A DNA stretch of 58,049 nucleotides, from NCBI GenBank assembly GCA_018267655.1, contig JAFDYB010000008.1:1-58049 (forward strand), in the 5' to 3' direction. Positions 18,015 to 25,778 of the stretch are shown piece after piece. Positions within the stretch are counted from its first letter, which is position 1, and every line of letters starts with the position of its first letter. The notes below the pieces were generated by a model, which was given only the letters and a program-made list of their open reading frames with translations, was not told where the DNA came from and did no database searches. Position numbers and translations under genes: made by a program. The DNA is from Bacteroidota bacterium (GTDB lineage Bacteria; Bacteroidota; Bacteroidia; B-17B0; Aurantibacillaceae).

Positions 18015-19025
18015 TTGACAAATTATTTTACCGATATTCAGTTTTCTGAAAAACAATGGTTTTGGTTGTTTTTAATACTTCCGATTATGATTGTTTGGTA
18101 TATACTACGACGCAAAAAATCAGAAGGAGAAATAAACTATTCCTCATTTACTTTTTTAAAAGGCATTAACAGCTCGTTAAAGGCAAAATTGCGTCACGTA
18201 TTATTTGTATTTCGTTTAATTAGTATTGCTGTATTAATATTTGCATTGGCTCGTCCGCAAAGCAGAAGTTCTTATAAAAACAGTAAAACAGAAGGTATAG
18301 ACATAATGCTAAGCGTTGACGTTTCGCTCTCTATGCTCGCAAAAGATTTTAAACCAAACCGCCTTGAAATAGCAAAAGAAGTAATAACAGAATTTATTGA
18401 TGCTCGCCCTAACGATCGTATCGGACTTGTGTTGTTTGGCGGAGAAGCTTTCACACAATGCCCGTTAACAACAGATCATAAAGTTTTAAAAAACATGTTT
18501 CCTCAAATTAAGGCTGGTATATTAGATCAAGGCACAGCAATTGGTTTAGGATTAGCTACCGCTGTAGCACGTATAAAAGACAGTAAGGCTAAAAGCAAGG
18601 TTATAATATTAATTAGCGATGGTGTAAACAACGTGGGCGAAGTTTCGCCCTTAACAGCAGGTGAGTTAGCAAAAACATACGGAATTAGAGTGTATTGTAT
18701 AGGTATAGGTTCACGTGGCAAAGCACTTCAGCCGGTAGCTATGTATGCACAAGGTGAGTATGAGTACGATTATGTTGATGTAGATATTGACGAAAAAACA
18801 ATGGGTGAAATTTCAAATGTAACTGGCGGAAAGTATTTTAGAGCAACTAATAAAAATTCGTTATACGACACCTACGCAGAGATTGATAAAATGGAAAAAA
18901 GTATTATAAGCGAAAAAAATTTCACCAATAAATCTGAACACTTTTTACCATTTGCTTTATTAGCTGCAATTTTATTGCTATTAGAATTTATTTTACGTTA
19001 TACTTTTTTTAGAATTACGCCTTAA
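18015..19025 (+). CDS. batA: BatA, membrane VWA-domain protein
   Basis: 336 residues from a TTG start 2 nt after the previous stop. TM helices lie at ~15-31, ~58-78 and near the C-terminus (HFLPFALLAAILLLLEFILR), enclosing a von Willebrand A domain (~92-290). The MIDAS metal site is complete: DVSLSMLAKD (DxSxS), a Thr in PLTTDHK and the SDG of ILISDGVNNVGE. BatA is one of two VWA proteins of the aerotolerance operon first described in Bacteroides fragilis. It presumably sits in the inner membrane with BatB and responds to MoxR action. The last base overlaps the ATG of batB. Confidence 0.93.
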   Translation: MTNYFTDIQFSEKQWFWLFLILPIMIVWYILRRKKSEGEINYSSFTFLKGINSSLKAKLRHVLFVFRLISIAVLIFALARPQSRSSYKNSKTEGIDIMLSVDVSLSMLAKDFKPNRLEIAKEVITEFIDARPNDRIGLVLFGGEAFTQCPLTTDHKVLKNMFPQIKAGILDQGTAIGLGLATAVARIKDSKAKSKVIILISDGVNNVGEVSPLTAGELAKTYGIRVYCIGIGSRGKALQPVAMYAQGEYEYDYVDVDIDEKTMGEISNVTGGKYFRATNKNSLYDTYAEIDKMEKSIISEKNFTNKSEHFLPFALLAAILLLLEFILRYTFFRITP

Positions 19026-20074
19026 TGTTTAAGTTTGAACATCATATCTATTTTTATGGCTTTATTGCATTACCAATAATGCTTTTGCTTTGGCTATTAT
19101 ACAGCTACTCACGTAAAAAGAAATTAAAAAAATTAGGTCAAGAAAATTTAGTTCTTCAACTTATTCCATTTGCATCGCAACGAAAGCGAGTGTTAAAATT
19201 ATTTTTATTTATGCTTGGGTTAAGCTCACTCATTTTAGCAATGTGTAACTTACAAACAGGCAGTAAACTAACCGAAGTTAAACGCGAAGGTGCCGACATA
19301 GTTGTTTGTTTAGATGTTAGCAACAGTATGCTGGCTCAAGATTTATCGCCTAACCGTTTAACAAGAGCAAAATTTGCTTTAGAAAAAATGATTGACGCTT
19401 TACAAGGCGATAGATTAGGGCTTGTTATCTTTGCCGGCGAAGCCTATGTTCAATTACCTATAACAACCGATTATAACGCCGCTAAAATATTTCTTGAGTC
19501 AATAAACCCAGGAATGGTTCCTGTACAAGGCACTAACATAGAATCAGCCATTAATAAAGCAGTTGAATCGTTTGGTACCGATCAAGGAAAAAACAGAGCT
19601 ATAATTTTAATTACCGATGGTGAAAATCATTCATCTGAAGCTATTGCCGCAGCAGAAGAAGCGCATAAGCAAGGCGTAATGTTATCTACAATTGGCATTG
19701 GTTCAGAAAGTGGTGTACCTATCCCCCTTATAGAAAATGGTATGGTTAAAGGCTACAGAAAAGATAAAGATGGGCAAACCGTAGTTACAAAACTTAACGC
19801 ATCTGTACTTAAAGAAATAGCTTCAAAAGGAAATGGTGTGTATGTACAAGCTTCACAAGCAGATGTGGGCTTAAGCTCTGTTATTGATAAAATTGGAAAA
19901 TTAGATAAAGAACAAATTGAAAGTAAAATGTACACTGATTATGAAGACCAATTTCAGTGGTTTATTGCGCTATCCTTAATATGTTTTATTATTGAGTTTT
20001 TAATTAGTGAAAGAGTTAGCGAATGGTTTAAAAAATTAAATATGTTTCAACCCTCAAAAACATCTGTAAAATGA
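19025..20074 (+). CDS. batB: BatB, membrane VWA-domain protein
   Basis: 349 residues, a paralogue of the preceding BatA. Two N-terminal TM helices, a VWA domain with DVSNSMLAQD (MIDAS), LPITTDYNAA and LITDGENHSSE, and a C-terminal TM helix (FQWFIALSLICFIIEFLI). The start codon shares one base with the batA stop and its stop overlaps the batC start by four bases, so translation is tightly coupled. The loop GTNIESAINKAVESFG between metal motifs is typical of BatB. Confidence 0.93.
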   Translation: MFKFEHHIYFYGFIALPIMLLLWLLYSYSRKKKLKKLGQENLVLQLIPFASQRKRVLKLFLFMLGLSSLILAMCNLQTGSKLTEVKREGADIVVCLDVSNSMLAQDLSPNRLTRAKFALEKMIDALQGDRLGLVIFAGEAYVQLPITTDYNAAKIFLESINPGMVPVQGTNIESAINKAVESFGTDQGKNRAIILITDGENHSSEAIAAAEEAHKQGVMLSTIGIGSESGVPIPLIENGMVKGYRKDKDGQTVVTKLNASVLKEIASKGNGVYVQASQADVGLSSVIDKIGKLDKEQIESKMYTDYEDQFQWFIALSLICFIIEFLISERVSEWFKKLNMFQPSKTSVK

Positions 20075-20811
20075 AAGACTATTTAATTTCGCAACATAAA
20101 ATTTTAGCTTTTGTAATATTCTTTATGTCTATTCAAAAATTTAGCCTTGCACAAAAAGATGCACAAGCTATTTATGATGGAAATAAATTTTATAAATCCG
20201 GTGATATTGAAAAAGCGGCCTTAGAATACCGAAAATCACTTCAAATAAATGCAGCAAACAAAAAGGCTAATTATAACTTAGGCAGTTCAATATACAGAGC
20301 CGGTGTAGGTGTTAAAGAAGGTAAAATTAAAGTACCTCTGCAAAAAAAAATGACCCCCGATTCATTAGCTGGATTAATGTTAGATGAGGCCGCCCAAAAC
20401 TTTGCAGTTGTTGCTAATTCAATTAGCAGTAAAGATACATTACACAATGTTTGGCACAACATAGGTAATTGCTATTTAAAAAAGAAAGATTATCAACAAG
20501 CAGTAGATGCCTATAAAAAGTCATTAAAATTAAATCCAAAAGATGAAGATACACGCTACAACTTGGCATACGCATTAAAAAACATGCCTCCAAAACAAAA
20601 CAAAGGTGGTGGTGGTCAAAACAATCAAAACAAAAAAGAAGAAGACAAAAAGGATAAGCAAAAAAATGCAGATCCAAAGCCAAATGATATGGATAAAAAT
20701 CAAGCCGAACAATTATTAAAAGCATTAATGAATAAAGAACAAAAATTACACGATAATAAAAAAATGAAACAAGAAGATCCATCAAAAACAACAGTTGATA
20801 AGGATTGGTAA
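20071..20811 (+). CDS. batC: BatC, TPR protein
   Basis: 246 residues with an N-terminal hydrophobic segment (ILAFVIFFMSIQKFSLAQ) that should be a signal peptide. TPR units lie at residues ~28-65 (GNKFYKSGDIEKAALEYRKS) and ~120-165 (IGNCYLKKKDYQQAVDAYKK). The C-terminal ~75 residues are a disordered Lys/Asn/Gln-rich tail with a GGGG/QNNQNKKEEDKK segment. BatC-type TPR proteins probably scaffold periplasmic contacts of the Bat complex. It overlaps batB by ATGA and is followed directly by batD. Confidence 0.9.
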   Translation: MKDYLISQHKILAFVIFFMSIQKFSLAQKDAQAIYDGNKFYKSGDIEKAALEYRKSLQINAANKKANYNLGSSIYRAGVGVKEGKIKVPLQKKMTPDSLAGLMLDEAAQNFAVVANSISSKDTLHNVWHNIGNCYLKKKDYQQAVDAYKKSLKLNPKDEDTRYNLAYALKNMPPKQNKGGGGQNNQNKKEEDKKDKQKNADPKPNDMDKNQAEQLLKALMNKEQKLHDNKKMKQEDPSKTTVDKDW

Positions 20812-20815
20812 TTAT

Positions 20816-22606
20816 ATGAAAAAAAACATAAGCATATTTTTATTTATAATACTTGCATTTAATAAGTGCTTTTCGCAAGTTGATGCGCAAGTTAACAGCC
20901 GCTCAATTACAAACGATCAACAACTAGAGTATGCAATTGTTATTAAGACACAGGCCAATAGTTATAGCCCACCGGCATTTAAAGATTTTCATGTAGTATC
21001 CGGTCCTAACCAAAGTACCAGTATGCAAATGATTAACGGAGCTGTAAGTTACCAATTAACGCTTTCGTGGATATTAATTCCAAAAAAAGAAGGTAAACTT
21101 ATCATTGAGGCAGCAAGTGTGGTTGCCGGCAATCAAAAATTTGAAACAAAACCAATAACTATTGATGTTTCTAAAGGCAATTCACAACAAAATCAGCAAA
21201 ATCAAAATTCAAATAGCGGTGAAGAGGCTAAATATGGCAAGCTAAAAGGAGGCGAAATATTTATAAGAGTTGGTTTAAGTAAAACTAAATGTACTTTAGG
21301 CGAGCAGGTTACAATAACCCAAAAAGCATATTCACGCTACCCAATAGTAGGATTTCAAAAATTTAACCCCCCAACTTATGATGGTTTTTATTCAACATCA
21401 CAAGAAAGCCAAAGCAAAGGACAATTGGGGCAAGAAAATGTTGATGGTATAATGTATTACACTTACGAACTTTTTAGAAATATATGTGTAGCAAACAAAG
21501 CCGGAAAAATTAAATTAACCCCTATTAGCGGCGAAATAATTATTCGAAAACAAAGCAATACAAAACCAAAAAACTTTTTTGAACAGTTTTTTGGCGGAGG
21601 AGGCTATGAAGATGTCCCCTACTCTATTAAGGGAAGCGAAGCAAGCGTTGAGGTAATTAATCTTCCAGAGCAAGGCAAGCCCTCTAATTTTAATGGAGCT
21701 GTTGGCGATTACACATTTAAAGCTGAAGTAAGTAAAAATGAAGTTAAGGCTAATGAAGCCATTAATTTAAAATTGGTGGTAAGTGGTAAAGGAAACCTTA
21801 AATTAGTTAATGCTCCTGATTTTGAATTGCCCGAAGGATTTGAAAAATACGAGCCTAAAGTGAACGAGTATGCTAACTCAAAAATTTTTGATTTTACGCT
21901 AATTCCAAGAGTTGAAGGTAAATTTAAATTAAGCAATATTGGCTTTAGTTATTTTAATTTAGACTCAAAAAAATATAATAGTATTATAGCACAGCCAATT
22001 GAAATAACTGTTTTAAAGGCCGACCCAAATTCAACAAATACACAAGTTTACACACCTTTAAACCAAGTAAAAGATATAGAAAATGATATTAGATATATAA
22101 AGAAAGGTGATTTTACACTTAGCAAAACCGAAAGCGAGTTTTTTAATTCATTTACCCATATTTCAATTTTACTTTTATTAATACTTATTTTTTTATTAGC
22201 AGTTATTTTTCAACGAAGCGTTATTAAAAATAACAGCAATATTACCTTAGTTAAAGAACGTAAAGCTGCAAAAGTTGCAAAAAAACAATTAATAAAAGCC
22301 AGCAAATACATGAAAGAAAATAATAAAGACGCTTTTTATACTGAAATCTTAACTTCACTAAATAATTATATCAGTAACAAACTGAACATTCCAATCGCCG
22401 ATTTATCACAAGAGAGCATCAAACAACATTTAATCCAAAAAGGAGTAGATGAGGCACTTATTCATAAATTTATTGAAGTATTACAAATTTCTGAATATGC
22501 AAAATATGCACCCGGAGCTGTAAGCGGTGATTTAAACAAAGTATATGAAAATACAGCCGGCTTAATTAGTAGTATTGAAAATCAATTAGCAAAATACAAA
22601 GCATGA
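20816..22606 (+). CDS. batD: BatD, large periplasmic/membrane protein
   Basis: 596 residues from the ATG at 20816. An in-frame TTG 21 nt upstream exists, but MKKNISIFLFIILAFNKCFS is a clean signal peptide starting at the ATG. The periplasmic part holds several Ig-like/BatD modules (LSKTKCTLGEQVTITQKAYS; EVSKNEVKANEAINLKLVVS). A membrane helix near residue 450 (SILLLLILIFLLAVIF) is followed by a cytoplasmic helical domain (YISNKLNIPIADLSQESIKQ). BatD is the large structural partner of the aerotolerance complex; its mechanism is unknown. Its 3' end overlaps batE by four bases. Confidence 0.92.
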   Translation: MKKNISIFLFIILAFNKCFSQVDAQVNSRSITNDQQLEYAIVIKTQANSYSPPAFKDFHVVSGPNQSTSMQMINGAVSYQLTLSWILIPKKEGKLIIEAASVVAGNQKFETKPITIDVSKGNSQQNQQNQNSNSGEEAKYGKLKGGEIFIRVGLSKTKCTLGEQVTITQKAYSRYPIVGFQKFNPPTYDGFYSTSQESQSKGQLGQENVDGIMYYTYELFRNICVANKAGKIKLTPISGEIIIRKQSNTKPKNFFEQFFGGGGYEDVPYSIKGSEASVEVINLPEQGKPSNFNGAVGDYTFKAEVSKNEVKANEAINLKLVVSGKGNLKLVNAPDFELPEGFEKYEPKVNEYANSKIFDFTLIPRVEGKFKLSNIGFSYFNLDSKKYNSIIAQPIEITVLKADPNSTNTQVYTPLNQVKDIENDIRYIKKGDFTLSKTESEFFNSFTHISILLLLILIFLLAVIFQRSVIKNNSNITLVKERKAAKVAKKQLIKASKYMKENNKDAFYTEILTSLNNYISNKLNIPIADLSQESIKQHLIQKGVDEALIHKFIEVLQISEYAKYAPGAVSGDLNKVYENTAGLISSIENQLAKYKA

Positions 22607-23346
22607 AATTTAAATTAAGTATAATTATATTTTTTATTTCGATAATTGCTAACGCAAATGATGATTTAAAGTTGGCAGAAAAAGCATACGACACAAAAAA
22701 TTATAAAGAAGCCATTGAAAAATATGAAGCCTTAGTATCATCGGGTTACAAGGCTTACCAATTATATTTTAATTTAGGAAATGCCTATTACAAAAATAAC
22801 CAGATAGGTAAAGCCATTTACAACTATGAGTTAGCCCGAAAAATAAACCCAAATGATGAGGACGTTAAAATTAACCTTGCAATAGCTAATTCAAAAACAA
22901 TTGATAAAATTGATACTAAAGAAAACTTTTTTGTAACAGCCGTTAAAACTAATTTATTACTTTCTTTAAGCACTGCCAAATGGGCTTGGCTAAGTATTTT
23001 TGCTTTAATGCTTGCGCTTATTTTAACCTATATTTTTATATTTTCACAATCAGTTCCAATTAAACGCATTAGCTTTATTGCAGGTATTTTAAGTGTAATT
23101 GCTTTTATTTTTATGTATGCCTTAGGTTTTTCGGCACTTAAAAGCAAAGTTGAAAACAAGTTTGCTGTTATTACAAGTAAACAAATAACCGTAAAAAACG
23201 AACCTACATTAACAGGCTCATCTAGATTCACATTGCATGAAGGCACAAAAATAAGAGTGATTGAAAATAATGGCGAATGGGTACTAATCAAGCTTGACAA
23301 TGGCAACGAAGGATGGCTAAAATTAGCAGATGTGGGCATTCTTTAA
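22603..23346 (+). CDS. batE: BatE, TPR and SH3-domain protein
   Basis: 247 residues: signal peptide (LSIIIFFISIIANA), TPR region ~20-95 (YKAYQLYFNLGNAYYKNNQI), two TM helices at ~127-147 and ~155-175, and a C-terminal bacterial SH3 domain (~185-247, ending LDNGNEGWLKLADVGIL). This arrangement matches BatE, the last gene of the Bat operon. The SH3 domain may bind peptidoglycan or a partner peptide. No terminator is obvious after it, so transcription might run into the genes at 23471 and 24262. Confidence 0.9.
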   Translation: MKFKLSIIIFFISIIANANDDLKLAEKAYDTKNYKEAIEKYEALVSSGYKAYQLYFNLGNAYYKNNQIGKAIYNYELARKINPNDEDVKINLAIANSKTIDKIDTKENFFVTAVKTNLLLSLSTAKWAWLSIFALMLALILTYIFIFSQSVPIKRISFIAGILSVIAFIFMYALGFSALKSKVENKFAVITSKQITVKNEPTLTGSSRFTLHEGTKIRVIENNGEWVLIKLDNGNEGWLKLADVGIL

Positions 23347-23470
23347 ATTGCAAAAATTAATACTATCTAATTTTATTTACAAAGCAACAGCATAAATAAA
23401 CCTATTTTCATATTTCGCAACAAAAAGTACCTTTATAACGTAGAAGCATTAAATGACACCATTAATCTTT

Positions 23471-24253
23471 ATGAAAAAACATTTTTTAACCTATCTTTTA
23501 TCAATTGTAATCCTTACAACATTTTCACAACACACTACTATTGCACCAAAAGAAAATAAATCTAATTCAAAAGCATTAAGCAGTCATAAAATAATGCTTA
23601 TTCCATTTGAGCCAAAGCTGTATATGAGTGAAATAGATCATAACTTAAACACAGAAACAGGCATGAGTGCAAAAGATATAAAATTTACTTTTAGAGATGG
23701 TATTAACGATGCACTATTTAAAGCATTTAAAAAAGATAATTTAAGTTCACTTGATTTAATGTCGGATACGGTAAAATATAAAAAAGATTTAAACGGCATT
23801 TACCAGTACCTTAGCTATGAATATCAAAAAACACCTAATCAAGAAAACTACGAACCACCCAAAAAAGAGAAAAAAAATAAAACTATCGAAAAAGGACAAT
23901 TAAAAGTTGAAACGAATACCGACGACCGTTTTATGAACGCTAAAATTACAAATGCAAAAGTAATACCCTTGCTTTATGCAAAATATAAAACAGATGTTTT
24001 TGTGTTTATAAACGAATTAGATTTAAAAGCAAGTGGAACTAAAAGCCCCGGAGACGTAGGTGAAGAAAGTAAGTATAGAAAAATTGTTGTGCACTACACT
24101 ATTTATGATTTAAATGCTACCGAGCTAAACTCAGGAACAGCAGAAATACTATTTGAGCCCACTTTAAACAATCCTAAAAAAATTATTTCAAAACATTTTA
24201 GCGAAATAGCTACAACCATATCGCAACGCTTAAATAAAGCCTTAAATAAATAA
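23471..24253 (+). CDS. Unrecognised secreted protein
   Basis: I do not recognise a family. The protein is 260 residues from ATG 23471 (an ATG 18 nt upstream would add six residues ahead of the signal peptide). MKKHFLTYLLSIVILTTFSQ is a signal peptide without a lipobox. The mature protein starts with a low-complexity KENKSNSKALSSHK stretch, then strands such as KIMLIPFEPKLYMSEID and a charged insert EPPKKEKKNKTIEKGQLKVE at ~135. The second half (VIPLLYAKYKTDVFVFINEL, then VVHYTIYDLNATELNSGTAE) could be a soluble alpha/beta domain. TACCTTTA at 23428-23435 may be its -7 box. It sits between batE and a DUF486 gene, 8 nt before the latter. Confidence 0.7.
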   Translation: MKKHFLTYLLSIVILTTFSQHTTIAPKENKSNSKALSSHKIMLIPFEPKLYMSEIDHNLNTETGMSAKDIKFTFRDGINDALFKAFKKDNLSSLDLMSDTVKYKKDLNGIYQYLSYEYQKTPNQENYEPPKKEKKNKTIEKGQLKVETNTDDRFMNAKITNAKVIPLLYAKYKTDVFVFINELDLKASGTKSPGDVGEESKYRKIVVHYTIYDLNATELNSGTAEILFEPTLNNPKKIISKHFSEIATTISQRLNKALNK

Positions 24254-24261
24254 TTATTAAA

Positions 24262-24633
24262 ATGAAACGCGCTATTTTAACTATATTTCTATTACTTATT
24301 TCAAATACATTTATGACATTTGCTTGGTACGGTCACTTAAAATTTAAGCAAATGAATTTTTTTAATAATTTAAATTTAATAAGTGTAATTTTTTTAAGCT
24401 GGGGTATTGCTTTGTTTGAATACTCATTGCTTATACCGGCAAACAAAATTGGTTATATCGAAAATGGAGGGCCGTTTAATTTGTGGCAATTAAAAATCAT
24501 TCAAGAGGTTATTTCACTACTTGTTTTTACTGTTTTTACAATCATTTTTTTTAAAAACGAAGCCTTCACTTCAAACCACGCTATTGGATTCTGCTTACTA
24601 ATTCTAGCCGTTTACTTCATTTTTAAAAAATAA
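24262..24633 (+). CDS. DUF486 (DMT-like) small membrane protein
   Basis: 123 residues, four hydrophobic segments: ~3-22, ~38-54, ~78-96 and ~103-120. The conserved blocks are NTFMTFAWYGHLKF at the N-terminus, ISVIFLSWGIALFEYSLLIP in the middle and LWQLKIIQEVISLLVFTVFT later. This matches PF04342 (DUF486), a half-sized relative of drug/metabolite transporters. Substrate unknown. It lies 8 nt after the unrecognised secreted protein, probably in one transcript. Confidence 0.88.
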   Translation: MKRAILTIFLLLISNTFMTFAWYGHLKFKQMNFFNNLNLISVIFLSWGIALFEYSLLIPANKIGYIENGGPFNLWQLKIIQEVISLLVFTVFTIIFFKNEAFTSNHAIGFCLLILAVYFIFKK

Positions 24634-24703
24634 ATACACGATTGTTAAAATTTATAATTGCGTTAAAAACGTAATTTAAATAGTTAATTATTGATATTAG
24701 TCA

Positions 24704-24711
24704 TAACTTTG
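24704..24711 (+). promoter_or_regulatory. -7 element for the T9SS-sorted protein gene
   Basis: TAACTTTG fits TAnnTTTG, 23 nt before the ATG at 24735. No good TTG is found at the expected -33 distance, so only the -7 half is supported. Confidence 0.5.
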
Positions 24712-24734
24712 CTAAAATTTTTAAATTGATTAAT

Positions 24735-25721
24735 ATGATAAAAAAATTTACAATTTCAACAATCCTCATTTCAACAACGGCAATTGCTCAAGTGCAATTA
24801 CCAAACCCAAGCTTTGAAAACTTAGGAAATCCAAGTCCTGGTATTTCTACTGAACTTACCGGCTGGTACTCCAATAAATCAGGGTCAAGTGTTGCCCAAT
24901 TGGCAAATGCTACTTGCTTTCAAGATAATACTAAGGCGCACACAGGTAATAACTCAATGCGCTTAGAAACAATTTCATACTTTGGCACGGCTGTAAATGG
25001 CAGCGCATCAACAGGAGTAATTAATGCTCCAAATTTTACAAAGGCACAAGGCTACATCGGAACTATTAATTACAGTACCTCAAGCGACGACCGCCGCTAT
25101 GCATGCACCAGTAAACCCGATAGTATTGCCGGTTGGTATCAATACACACCCGGTAACAGCACAGAACAAGCAAAAGTACGTGCAATACTTCACATAGGCG
25201 ATTACAACGACCCGGAAACACCCGTAAGCAGCAATCACCCTGATTTATCGGCTAATAAAATTGGCGATGCCCTTTTTGTTTCATCTGCAGGTGTAGCCGT
25301 TAATTCTTGGAAACGCTTTACTGCCCCTTTTAACTACGTAAGTTCAGCTACACCCGCTTATATTATGGTTAATCTTACATCATCAAACAACCAAACTACA
25401 ACCGTTACCGGAAGCAAACTTTGGCTTGATGACTTAATTTTAATTTATAATACAACTACCGATATTAAATCAAATCAATTAGTCCAAAACATGTCTCACG
25501 TGTTTTGCGCTAACAACAATTTAAATGTGAGCTTTGAAACAAGTAGCGAAGAAAACTCAATAATTTACCTTTATGATGTTACAGGTAAACTTTTAAAAAC
25601 AGATAAAATTGATAACAATAAAATAAATACTATCAATCTATCAGAACTTAATAGTGGAATGTACATTTATATCTTGTCAGGAAAAACATTTCAAACCAGC
25701 GGAAAATTTATTTTAAATTAA
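24735..25721 (+). CDS. PCMD-like secreted protein with T9SS C-terminal sorting domain
   Basis: 328 residues from ATG 24735 (an upstream in-frame TTG at 24726 is less likely). Signal peptide KFTISTILISTTAIAQ. The mature part opens LPNPSFENLGN then TELTGWYSN, resembling the PCMD/carbohydrate-binding fold (NPSFE...GW), and ends SKLWLDDLILIY, typical of these beta-sandwich domains. The C-terminal ~75 residues (IIYLYDVTGKLLKTDKIDNN, SGMYIYILSGK) are a type IX secretion type A sorting domain, so the protein should be exported to the cell surface or medium. Ligand unknown; glycan binding is family-based inference. It directly precedes a TonB-dependent receptor. Confidence 0.87.
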   Translation: MIKKFTISTILISTTAIAQVQLPNPSFENLGNPSPGISTELTGWYSNKSGSSVAQLANATCFQDNTKAHTGNNSMRLETISYFGTAVNGSASTGVINAPNFTKAQGYIGTINYSTSSDDRRYACTSKPDSIAGWYQYTPGNSTEQAKVRAILHIGDYNDPETPVSSNHPDLSANKIGDALFVSSAGVAVNSWKRFTAPFNYVSSATPAYIMVNLTSSNNQTTTVTGSKLWLDDLILIYNTTTDIKSNQLVQNMSHVFCANNNLNVSFETSSEENSIIYLYDVTGKLLKTDKIDNNKINTINLSELNSGMYIYILSGKTFQTSGKFILN

Positions 25722-25735
25722 TAAGCATCAACGTT

Positions 25736-25776
25736 GAACTCTGCTGTTCATAATGTACAGCAGAGTTTGCTTTTTA
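25736..25776 (+). terminator. Hairpin plus T-run between the T9SS protein and TonB receptor genes
   Basis: AACTCTGCTGT (25737-25747) pairs perfectly with ACAGCAGAGTT (25757-25767) over a 9-nt loop, extended by wobble pairs, and is followed by TGCTTTTT. It has the form of an intrinsic terminator, but ends only about 12 nt before the receptor's ATG at 25779, leaving no room for a promoter downstream. Confidence 0.8.
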
Positions 25777-25778
25777 AA

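Noticed and set aside
20795..20815. TTG start for batD
   Set aside because: The ATG at 20816 gives a standard signal peptide and leaves batC and batD non-overlapping.
25734..25778. TTG start for the TonB receptor
   Set aside because: Those codons are the hairpin; the signal peptide begins properly at ATG 25779.
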